Assembly (NCBI GenBank): GCA_022360015.1
Contig: JAKSDQ010000062.1
Span: forward strand, 1-64,000
Reading direction: 5' to 3'
DNA from: Cytophagales bacterium
GTDB taxonomy: Bacteria; Bacteroidota; Bacteroidia; Cytophagales; Cyclobacteriaceae
Length of the DNA: 64,000 nucleotides
A program made the translations under genes and the position numbers. The stretch's first letter is position 1. Every line of letters begins with the position of its first letter. This document shows positions 26,289-34,361 of this stretch, piece after piece. The notes below the pieces were generated by a model. That model ran no database searches. It was not told the origin of the DNA and saw nothing but the letters and a program-made list of their open reading frames with translations.

Positions 26289-26879
26289 TTATTCCCCCCA
26301 GTTTCCGGACGTTGTAATTTCTGTTCTTGATCCAAACCTGAGAGGTCTTCTGTTTTTTATTTCACTGTCTTCTTTCCTGGTTTTATCAATAGGATCAACA
26401 TCACGGACTTCAATCACATCTACTGTTACGCCGGATTTGGTGATCTTATCAGCAAAAATCTCAAATTTTTTATTGCTTTCCGGTATCAAAGGAAGATCTT
26501 CAATGACCAGATTTGGATATTTTACTCTGGAAAACAAAGAGTCCCTGACATTAACAGTATCCAGGGTGTCGACATGTACCACCAGGGAATCTGCTCCATA
26601 GTCTAAAGGAATAATCTCTTCCCGTCTTTCAACTACATAAATCTTGCCATTATTTATAAAAGATATCAACTTGTCCCAATTACTTGTATATTGCCCATGT
26701 ACCGCCTGGTATGCTATTTGTGCCTCTCTGATCATTTTTAATTTTTCAACTACCCTCGCTTCGACTTCGGCAATGCGCCGTTTTCTTTCGATGTCGCTGT
26801 AGATTAAATTAACCAAATAGGCGGCTAACCCGATGGCAATAACTAAAAAGACATAGGTTAAAATCTTCGTAAGGTTCAT
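26289..26879 (-). CDS. Membrane-anchored protein of unknown function
   Basis: A 196-residue protein with one N-terminal membrane segment (YVFLVIAIGLAAYLVNLIY). A coiled-coil-like stretch follows (DIERKRRIAEVEARVVEKLKMI), then REAQIAYQAVHGQYTSNWDKL, which has the look of the pseudopilin-type segment 'iReAQ.aY....G.Yt..wd.L'. The rest is beta-rich and charged. I do not know the family name. The gene seems conserved with DUF3822/coaD in Bacteroidota and is the first of that cluster. Confidence 0.75.
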   Translation of the reverse strand: MNLTKILTYVFLVIAIGLAAYLVNLIYSDIERKRRIAEVEARVVEKLKMIREAQIAYQAVHGQYTSNWDKLISFINNGKIYVVERREEIIPLDYGADSLVVHVDTLDTVNVRDSLFSRVKYPNLVIEDLPLIPESNKKFEIFADKITKSGVTVDVIEVRDVDPIDKTRKEDSEIKNRRPLRFGSRTEITTSGNWGE

Positions 26880-26959
26880 ATTTTTTTTCTTTTTGATGCA
26901 AGTATTTGTAGGTTACGAGGTATCTCAATTAATTCAACCGCTATATTATGGAAATATTT

Positions 26960-27436
26960 TTAATAATTAAAATAACCATTCATTTTTAAAAGCCCGGAAA
27001 TTGAATGGCAATAACTGAATAAATTATGAAGCTCATTTTCCTTCATAGCCGCTATTTCGGTGAAGGAAAAAAATTTAATTACTTCCAGAATTTGATGATT
27101 TTCGTCAAATTCCGGATCACTGCCGAGTCTCAATTGACCACCGGTTCTTTCTACTAAAAAAAACAATTCAATGGCATGAAACGGTGGCTTTACAAATTCA
27201 TTTACAAACCGCAACTCCGATACCCGGATTTGCAACCCGGTCTCTTCCAGAAATTCCCGTTTGAGATTTTCCTTTAACGAAGACCCGTATTCAACACCTC
27301 CTCCCGGCGGGATCCACAAATGCCCATCGCCAAGCCCCCGGTGCTTTATCAGTAAAATTTTTTCTTCCTCTATCAATAAGCCACATACCCTTACCCTTAG
27401 TTTATTACCATATTGACGTCCAATTGAGTTTTCCAT
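26960..27436 (-). CDS. NUDIX hydrolase
   Basis: A single-domain NUDIX enzyme of 158 residues. WIPPGGGVEYGSSLKENLKR and EFLEETGLQI make a complete NUDIX box, and RVCGLLIEEEKILLIKH forms the first strands. ADP-ribose or nucleotide hydrolysis is possible, but the substrate cannot be fixed. It sits 80 bases upstream of the coaD cluster on the same strand and may or may not belong to it. Confidence 0.93.
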   Translation of the reverse strand: MENSIGRQYGNKLRVRVCGLLIEEEKILLIKHRGLGDGHLWIPPGGGVEYGSSLKENLKREFLEETGLQIRVSELRFVNEFVKPPFHAIELFFLVERTGGQLRLGSDPEFDENHQILEVIKFFSFTEIAAMKENELHNLFSYCHSISGLLKMNGYFNY

Positions 27437-27948
27437 ACAACGATTACAGTATTCTAATAATCAATCATTTATAAACATGACACCCTATACCTCCCTTTAA
27501 ATCACCCAACCTGTCTGGCGCCAGCGTCTCGTACCTGTTGCACAACATTTTCTACAAAATTCTTTGTGTCTCTTTGTGTCTTGGTGCCTTTGTGGTTCAC
27601 CATTTTTCACCACGGAGGCACCAAGACACAAAGAGACACAAAGGTTTTCGCCTGTAAGATAAAAATTCAAGCACATTCTTAAGTTATGCAACACCCACGT
27701 CCGTTGGCGCGAGGTTAAGAATTCAGTTATATGAAAGGCACCAAGACACAAAGTCTGGACTTGCTCATTTCATTTGCTGTATGCATAATGATCATTTTAA
27801 CAAAAAGTCACGCAAAAATGTCATAAAAATCGACTTTTGAATAAAAAAATTCAAATTTATGTTCTAACTTGTAGTCAGTCAATGGCCGGGAAAAGGTTTC
27901 CGGTGGCCTTGCGTATAATTTTTTGCAGGCGTTAATTTTTTAAATTTT
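27437..27948. other. Intergenic region carrying an interspersed repeat
   Basis: About 510 bases with no gene. Its centre (27562-27753) is the long repeat described separately. The right part is the AT-rich leader of comEC. The ORF at 27497-27751 is repeat-derived and should not be annotated. Confidence 0.75.
27562..27753. repeat. Interspersed CACCAAGACACAAAG repeat, copy A
   Basis: 34-base arms (27562-27595 and 27610-27643) pair with two mismatches around a 14-base loop. The core is GGCACCAAGACACAAAG and it recurs a third time at 27737-27753. From 27587 to about 27710 the sequence is clearly related to 50511-50640. Confidence 0.9.
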
Positions 27949-30087
27949 ATGATCGAAAATTTCATGTGGATGCCCTATCCATATGTAAGATACACTTTCT
28001 GCCTTGTTTCGGGTATATTGATGTCTGGCTATGTAGGCGCACCTGCTGTTTTTGAGATACTGTTTGTTGTTTCGACAGTAGCTTTTACCATCACGTTTTT
28101 GTTCAGGCGGTGCCTGCCAGCCGCTTTTTGCCACAACTGTTTTGGGTTCCTGGGTATGCTGATAATTTTCGGCCTGGGTGCAATAAGATTTGAGCAAAAT
28201 GATCACAGAAATAATCCCGGTCACCTTACCAGGTTAAAGGACGCTATTAGCCATTACACGGCTACAGTGACAGGTGATGCCGTTAATCTTAAACACTATT
28301 CAAAAGTCCGGGTTTCTGTAAACACCGTCAAAACTCAAAAAGGTTGGCAAAATTCAAAAGCCAAAGCCCTTCTTTATCTAAAACAAGATACGCCGGTATT
28401 TGCGGTTGAGTATGGAGACAGGTTATTGCTTAAGGGAAGTCCCGGTATGATTAAAGGCTCATCCAACCCCGGAGCCTTTGATTACCAAAACCATATGGCC
28501 CTGCAAAATGTCTTTCATCAACATTTCGTCAGCAGTGATAAAGTAGTCAAATACGGCCGGGGAAAACCTAATTTCATAATTTACAAAGCAATTCAGGTAA
28601 AAAAAGGCGCTAAAAGCATTATTGACGGTGCCGTGCGGAATCAACGGGAAAAGTCAATTGTGATGTCATTGTTGATTGGTGAAAGGTCCACGTTGGATCC
28701 TGAAGTGAAAAAAATCTATAGTGAGGTGGGTGCCATGCATGTTCTGGCAGTTTCAGGCCTCCACGTTGGGATCGTTTACCTGTTGTTGTCCATTGTCTTG
28801 GGCTTTTTAAAAAAAGACAAAAAGCTCAAATGGCTTTTCCTGGTTATTTGCCTGATGGCACTTTGGTTTTATGCGATGCTGACCGGGTTGTCCACTTCAG
28901 TGTTGCGGGCAGTGGTGATGTTTACATTGATATTACTAGGTGACACCCTCGGCCGGAAGTCCAATATATATAATAACATAGCGCTGGCTGCCTTTCTGTT
29001 GTTGCTGTTCGACCCGAACTATTTGTTTCAGGTGGGGTTTCAATTGTCGTTTGCCGCTGTGACCGGGATAGTCTACCTGCAACCTAAAATTGCAGCGTGG
29101 TTTCGATTCAAAAATATGATATTAGACAAAATCTGGCAGCTAACAGCAGTTTCCCTGGCAGCACAACTGGCTACTTTTCCCATTTCACTTTATTACTTTC
29201 ACCAATTCCCCACATATTTTTGGTTAACCAACCTCCTGGTGATACCGTCAGCTACAGTGACTGTTATTTTAGGAATTATTGTGTTATTCCTGGGATCACT
29301 GGACATAGCGGCTGCTTTCTTTTCGGGCTTATTAGAAAAAGTGGTCTTCTTCACGAATGAAGGCCTGGCGTTAATACACGCCATGCCATTGAGTAGCATT
29401 CGTGATCTTTATTTTACCACCAAGGACATGCTTTTGATTTATGCGGTGATAATAGTCCTGATAAGATTTCTTTGCACCTTTAAAATCCACTACCTCGGTT
29501 TAAGCCTGTTTTTACTTGGCCTGTTTTCATCAGAAAATGTACTTCATTATTTGCGTACACTTCGGCAACGTCAAATTGTTTTTTATGATATCAATAAAAT
29601 ATGTGCTATTGATTTCATCGATGGTCGTGCGCACCACCTTTTGCTGATGGCAAATCAGCAGGTGCCCCTTCCGGATTTGCACGCGTCTGTAGTCAATCAC
29701 CGGCTGGCCCTTGGTTTGAACAGCAGGGATCTCGCCAGTCCAAAGGTAGTATACAATGACTTTCAGTCCCCTGATAACAAGGGGTTTGAGTTTTTTTACT
29801 GGAAAGGCCTTGTTTTTCTCCTGCTTAATAAAACAATGAGTTTCTATCAGGATTCTCTGAAGAAAATTAACATAGATTATCTTGTGATTAATAATCAGGC
29901 GATTCGGGATTTTGACCAAATTGCAAAAAATTTTGAGTTTAAGCGATTAATTATAACCAACCTTAACCCTTCCGGGTACGCATCGGAACTGTATAATTAT
30001 TGTTTGCAGAATCAAATAAGCGTTCACTCGGTGGTTCGTAACGGGGCTTTGGTAGAGAACATCGGACAAAAGAATAATTTAGATTAA
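27949..30087 (+). CDS. ComEC/Rec2 family DNA-uptake channel protein
   Basis: A 712-residue polytopic membrane protein. An N-terminal soluble region (DUF4131-like, ~30-190) precedes the Competence domain (~225-500) with GERSTLDPEVKK, HVLAVSGLHVGIVYLLLS and FQVGFQLSFAAVTGI, all characteristic. It would carry single-stranded DNA across the inner membrane in natural transformation. The C-terminal ~160 residues lack the HxHxDH metal motif of ComEC proteins with a nuclease domain, which is common in Bacteroidota versions. The gene runs with recQ downstream (64-base gap). Confidence 0.92.
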   Translation: MIENFMWMPYPYVRYTFCLVSGILMSGYVGAPAVFEILFVVSTVAFTITFLFRRCLPAAFCHNCFGFLGMLIIFGLGAIRFEQNDHRNNPGHLTRLKDAISHYTATVTGDAVNLKHYSKVRVSVNTVKTQKGWQNSKAKALLYLKQDTPVFAVEYGDRLLLKGSPGMIKGSSNPGAFDYQNHMALQNVFHQHFVSSDKVVKYGRGKPNFIIYKAIQVKKGAKSIIDGAVRNQREKSIVMSLLIGERSTLDPEVKKIYSEVGAMHVLAVSGLHVGIVYLLLSIVLGFLKKDKKLKWLFLVICLMALWFYAMLTGLSTSVLRAVVMFTLILLGDTLGRKSNIYNNIALAAFLLLLFDPNYLFQVGFQLSFAAVTGIVYLQPKIAAWFRFKNMILDKIWQLTAVSLAAQLATFPISLYYFHQFPTYFWLTNLLVIPSATVTVILGIIVLFLGSLDIAAAFFSGLLEKVVFFTNEGLALIHAMPLSSIRDLYFTTKDMLLIYAVIIVLIRFLCTFKIHYLGLSLFLLGLFSSENVLHYLRTLRQRQIVFYDINKICAIDFIDGRAHHLLLMANQQVPLPDLHASVVNHRLALGLNSRDLASPKVVYNDFQSPDNKGFEFFYWKGLVFLLLNKTMSFYQDSLKKINIDYLVINNQAIRDFDQIAKNFEFKRLIITNLNPSGYASELYNYCLQNQISVHSVVRNGALVENIGQKNNLD

Positions 30088-30151
30088 AGAATTATTATTT
30101 TAATATTTTTATGAAACAGGTTGACTTTTATGACAAAAACATTGCCGTATA

Positions 30152-32056
30152 ATGAACAAAGCGCAGCAAATATTAAAGAAATACTGGGGGCATGAGGCCT
30201 TCAGACCGCTGCAGGAAGATATTATAAACGCGGTGGTGTCGGGCAGGGATACGTTGGCCCTCCTGCCTACCGGTGGTGGGAAATCAATCTGCTTTCAGGT
30301 GCCGGCCATGATGCAGGAAGGATTGTGCATTGTGATATCACCATTGATCGCCCTGATGCGCGATCAGGTGGATAATCTTAAAAAAAGGGGCATCCCGGCT
30401 GAGGCCATTTATGCTGGCATGAGCAGCAGGGAAGTTGACCTTACCCTGGATAACTGTGTTTATGGCCCTGTGAAGTTCCTGTATGTTTCGCCAGAACGTC
30501 TGAAAACCACCATTTTTAAAGAAAGGTTAAAAAAGATGAATTTGTGCCTGTTGGCGGTGGACGAAGCACATTGCATCTCCCAATGGGGCTACGACTTTCG
30601 ACCTGCCTACCTGGAGATCGCCCTGATAAAAGAGATTATACCTGATGTCAATATTCTAGCACTTACAGCCTCGGCCACCTTAAGGGTTCAGGAGGATATT
30701 ATTGAGAAACTTGCCTTAAAAAATGCGGTTGTTTTCAAAAAAAGCTTCGCCAGGGAAAACCTGTCATATTCGGTTTTTAATGTGGAAGACAAAGATAGAA
30801 AACTGTTGGAAATCTTAAATGGCGTAAACGGAAGTTCGATCGTTTATGTCATGAGCCGGAAAAGTGCCAGGGTGGTGGCTGAGTTTCTAAACAGCAGGCA
30901 TATCCGGGCTGAATATTATCATGCCGGGCTTAGTGCCGGTCAGCGGGCGTTAAGACAAGACCGGTGGATTAAAAACCAATTCCGGGTGATGGTGGCCACC
31001 AATGCATTTGGAATGGGAATAGATAAACCCGATGTGCGTCTGGTGGTTCACTATGAATTGCCTGCAAACATCGAGGCTTATTACCAGGAAGCCGGCAGGG
31101 CGGGCAGGGACGGAAAAAGGGCCTACGCAGTGATCGTTTATCATGTTTATGATGTTTCGGTCTTGCGTAAGCGGTTTGAGCAATCCACACCCTCCGTTGA
31201 TTATTTACGCGAGGTATATCAGGGATTGGCCAATAACTTTAAGCTGGCTATCGGAAGCGGCCTGATGGCCACCTATGATTTTGATCCGGGGCATTTTTCA
31301 TCTACCTATAATTTTGACCCATTAAAAGCTTACTATGCCATTAAAAAGCTGGAAAATGAAGGATTAATCCAGCTAAATGAAGGGTTCTACAACCCGTCCA
31401 AACTATTTTTCTCCATCGACAAACAGCACCTTTATGAATTTCAGGTGGCGAATGCTAAATTTGACCCGATCATTAAGTCCCTGTTGAGAATGTATGGAGG
31501 AGAATTGTTTTCAAATTTTTGTGTGATCCATGAGAAAAAACTGGCTGATTTCCTTGGCATGAACATGCAGGAAATCAAAGAGCAATTGCAGGCTTTGCAC
31601 AGTCAGGAGGTACTGGTTTATCAGCCTCTTAAGGATGAACCTCAGATTACGTTTATGACACCCCGTCTGAATCCGGATAATTTGCCCCTGGACACACTTC
31701 GACTGGCGGAAAAAAGACAACTCGATCAAGAGAAAATCGAGGCGGTGATTCACTATGTAGATCTTCCTCACCGATGCCGTTCGCAATACATCCAAAACTA
31801 TTTCGGTGAAGACTTCGGAGACGATTGCGGAATTTGCGATTTGTGCCTCAGACGTAAGCGATCGGGGTCGGATAATGAAAAAATTCCGGAAGTCAGGGAG
31901 TCGATAAGGCAATTACTAAAAAAGAATTCCTTATCCATCGGCCACATTGTGGAGAAATTACCTGATTATCAGGAAAAAACCATCGTTGACACCATCAGAT
32001 GTATGTTGGATAATAACGAGTTGAAAACCCTGGATTCGGGTGAATTGGGTTTTTAA
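30152..32056 (+). CDS. recQ: ATP-dependent DNA helicase RecQ
   Basis: A superfamily 2 3'-5' helicase of 634 residues. Motif I is LPTGGGKSICFQVPA, motif II DEAH in LAVDEAHCISQWGYDF, and motif VI QEAGRAGRDG. Four zinc-ligand cysteines lie around RCRSQYIQNYFGED and CGICDLC. A winged helix (RQC) follows, but no HRDC domain is visible, so this is the shorter RecQ type. It unwinds recombination and fork intermediates. It sits between comEC and an antiporter gene. Confidence 0.95.
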   Translation: MNKAQQILKKYWGHEAFRPLQEDIINAVVSGRDTLALLPTGGGKSICFQVPAMMQEGLCIVISPLIALMRDQVDNLKKRGIPAEAIYAGMSSREVDLTLDNCVYGPVKFLYVSPERLKTTIFKERLKKMNLCLLAVDEAHCISQWGYDFRPAYLEIALIKEIIPDVNILALTASATLRVQEDIIEKLALKNAVVFKKSFARENLSYSVFNVEDKDRKLLEILNGVNGSSIVYVMSRKSARVVAEFLNSRHIRAEYYHAGLSAGQRALRQDRWIKNQFRVMVATNAFGMGIDKPDVRLVVHYELPANIEAYYQEAGRAGRDGKRAYAVIVYHVYDVSVLRKRFEQSTPSVDYLREVYQGLANNFKLAIGSGLMATYDFDPGHFSSTYNFDPLKAYYAIKKLENEGLIQLNEGFYNPSKLFFSIDKQHLYEFQVANAKFDPIIKSLLRMYGGELFSNFCVIHEKKLADFLGMNMQEIKEQLQALHSQEVLVYQPLKDEPQITFMTPRLNPDNLPLDTLRLAEKRQLDQEKIEAVIHYVDLPHRCRSQYIQNYFGEDFGDDCGICDLCLRRKRSGSDNEKIPEVRESIRQLLKKNSLSIGHIVEKLPDYQEKTIVDTIRCMLDNNELKTLDSGELGF

Positions 32057-32124
32057 CAGTGAGGAAATTATTTTTTAAATTTCAAGTAATTTTCAGCATT
32101 TTTACGAATTAAAGAACTGCTATT

Positions 32125-33951
32125 ATGCTCTCATTATCCGGAATATTTGTGTTGGGAATTTTTGCACAATGGCTGGCTTGGAAGATAAAACTACCGGCCA
32201 TATTGCCGCTCATTCTTACCGGCTTGTTGTTGGGCCCCATTTCCACCCTGTTTACTCCCGATGGTGAAAAGCTGGTTAGCGGTGATGACATTTTTCATGG
32301 CGAGTTATTGTTTTCCTTTGTTTCCATTTCCGTAGGGGTCATACTTTTTGAAGGAGGCCTGACCTTAAACATCAAGGAAATCAGAAAGGTAGCCGGTTCG
32401 GTGAGAAATATATTGACAATCGGGGTGCTGATCACATGGATCGGAGGTACTTTAGCTGCTCATTACCTGTTTGGTTTGGGATTTAAAATCTCCTTTCTTT
32501 TCGGGGCTTTAATTATCGTATCCGGCCCTACAGTCATCACACCCATACTAAGAAACGTGAGGCCCACAGAAAAGATTAATGCCATATTAAAATGGGAGGC
32601 CATATTAATTGATCCGCTGGGGGCTTTGATTGCTGTACTGGCTTATGAGTTTGTCATCACCTCTAAAACCCAGAATGAATATACATTTTATGCTTTAAAG
32701 GAATTTATCCTGACCATTTCCACAGGTCTGTTCATAGGGGGTGCGGCGGCCATTTTCCTTTATTATCTGTTAAAAAAGAACCGTATTCCGGAATATCTGA
32801 TGAATGTGGTAACGCTGGCCATTGTCATCACGGTATTTGCGGTTTCGGATTCGTTAATGAAGGAATCAGGATTACTGTCTGTGACTGTGATGGGCATTAT
32901 CATGGCCAACCTGAAAATTGAGCAGTTGAAAAACATTTTATCTTTTAAAGAAGATGTCAGCATCATCCTGATTTCGGTGCTTTTCCTGATGTTGTCTACC
33001 AGAATTGAGTTACAGGAGATTAACCGGCTCGGCATCAATAGTGTCTGGTTATTTTTAGTAATAATAATGATTATCAGGCCTTTGAGTGTTTTTTTTAGCA
33101 CCATTAAATCGAATTTGACCTTCAAGGAGAAGCTATTCATCTCATGGATCGGTCCCAAGGGGATTGTGGCAGCGGCGGTGGCCTCGCTTTTTTCTATTGA
33201 ATTACTGCGAGAGGGTGCCAAAATGAGTGAAAAAACCTATCAGGATGCCAACATGCTGTTGCCCCTGGTATTTATGATGATTGTGGGAACGGTGGTGCTG
33301 CAGGGGGCTTCGGCAAAAATTGTGGCCAGGTGGCTTGGGGTAATCAGAAAGGAAAGGCAGGGAGTTTTGTTTATTGGAGCGACCGAAGTTGCCAGAAAAA
33401 TTGCGGTATATTTAAAAAATCAGGGGCTCGATGTGATATTGTCGGATACTTCCCAGGAAAACCTGTTTGAAGCCAGAAAACTGGGATTAAAAGTGTTTGC
33501 AGGTAACATTCTTAAAGATGATATTTTTTATGTTATCGACCTTTCGTCAGTAGGCAGGGTATTGGCTATGACACCTAACAGCGAAATTAATACGTTGGCA
33601 CTTAAAAAATTTGAACCTGAATTTGGCAAGGACAATGTCTTCAGGGTCATGTCAAAACGTGAATCCGAAATCACAGACCTTGAAAGACCTGTAAACCTGC
33701 TGTTTGGAGCAACTGCAGATCCATTGGTACTGGATGAAGTTTTCAAGGAAGAACCTGACTTTTTAAGTAAAGTAAACACCGCAAATTCGGGTTTTCAGGA
33801 TTGGCTTGAGGTAAACTGGAACAAAATCATTCCATTATTTGTAAAAACCCAGGCTGGTAAGTTAAATTTTGTCAGTAGGGATATACCGCTGCTAGCTCGC
33901 GATGAAACACTCATCTATCTGGATCCCGGAAATAAGAGGGTTGATTACTAA
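32125..33951 (+). CDS. CPA1-type cation:proton antiporter with TrkA-N domain
   Basis: Residues ~1-400 contain about twelve hydrophobic segments of the Na+/H+ exchanger fold (for example LPAILPLILTGLLLGPIST and FGALIIVSGPTVITPILRN, the latter with the conserved core region). Residues ~405-530 form a Rossmann TrkA-N/RCK domain (VLFIGATEVARKIAVYL). This would link transport to NAD or another ligand. Function: export of Na+ or K+ in exchange for protons at the inner membrane. Ion specificity is not determined. It is 68 bases downstream of recQ. Confidence 0.9.
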   Translation: MLSLSGIFVLGIFAQWLAWKIKLPAILPLILTGLLLGPISTLFTPDGEKLVSGDDIFHGELLFSFVSISVGVILFEGGLTLNIKEIRKVAGSVRNILTIGVLITWIGGTLAAHYLFGLGFKISFLFGALIIVSGPTVITPILRNVRPTEKINAILKWEAILIDPLGALIAVLAYEFVITSKTQNEYTFYALKEFILTISTGLFIGGAAAIFLYYLLKKNRIPEYLMNVVTLAIVITVFAVSDSLMKESGLLSVTVMGIIMANLKIEQLKNILSFKEDVSIILISVLFLMLSTRIELQEINRLGINSVWLFLVIIMIIRPLSVFFSTIKSNLTFKEKLFISWIGPKGIVAAAVASLFSIELLREGAKMSEKTYQDANMLLPLVFMMIVGTVVLQGASAKIVARWLGVIRKERQGVLFIGATEVARKIAVYLKNQGLDVILSDTSQENLFEARKLGLKVFAGNILKDDIFYVIDLSSVGRVLAMTPNSEINTLALKKFEPEFGKDNVFRVMSKRESEITDLERPVNLLFGATADPLVLDEVFKEEPDFLSKVNTANSGFQDWLEVNWNKIIPLFVKTQAGKLNFVSRDIPLLARDETLIYLDPGNKRVDY

Positions 33952-34143
33952 AACTTCAATATCCTGCCCTTTGATCACATGATTATTATCAATTTTTTCA
34001 ACAGTTTTTAAAATAAATTCATAAATAGCCGCTGTCTTCTTCGATGGTTTTCCCGCCATCATGGCTTCTGTTGTCGAATTCAAATGAAGCATACAATCGC
34101 CAATCAGAAGGTTTTGGATAGTGAATGGTAAAAAAATAATATT
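33892..34143 (-). pseudogene. Possible decayed gene fragment
   Basis: An open minus-strand frame overlaps the antiporter end by 60 bases. It contains LHLNSTTEAMMAGKPS, which is reminiscent of the 'h.NSTT..EA...GkP' motif of surface-carbohydrate transferases, followed by a KKTAAIYEFILKTVEKIDNN stretch. No start region or second half exists, and a stop lies at 34146-34144. It could equally be a chance ORF. Confidence 0.25.
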
Positions 34144-34361
34144 TTATGAAAACCGGAGGCTGAAAACGATTTCATCGGAAAGTTTCACATTGGAAATATA
34201 ATTATTTCTTTACCAGGGGGATTCTGAAAGAATTGGTTTTCAGGTTTTTTGACCCGAAAATTAGATTTGATACCGTCGCCATTTTTTGCTATTTTTGTTA
34301 GCAATGCAATGCTACCTCGGTAAAACTACCGATCATTTTTTTAACAATAAATCCGAATGCC
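33952..34361. other. Intergenic region before the E1 gene
   Basis: About 410 bases. The left part holds the possible minus-strand relic, the middle is AT-rich without features I can support, and the right part carries a strong promoter for the E1 gene. Confidence 0.6.
34266..34297 (+). promoter_or_regulatory. Bacteroidota-type promoter for the fused E1 gene
   Basis: TTTG (34266-34269), a 20-base spacer, and TATTTTTG (34290-34297) fully match TTTG-N19..21-TAnnTTTG. The leader would be roughly 55-60 bases. Confidence 0.7.

Noticed and set aside
27497-27751. 84-residue minus-strand ORF
   Set aside because: It is a translation of the interspersed repeat (HQDTKRHKE-type sequence). The same kind of ORF appears at the second copy at 50 kb.
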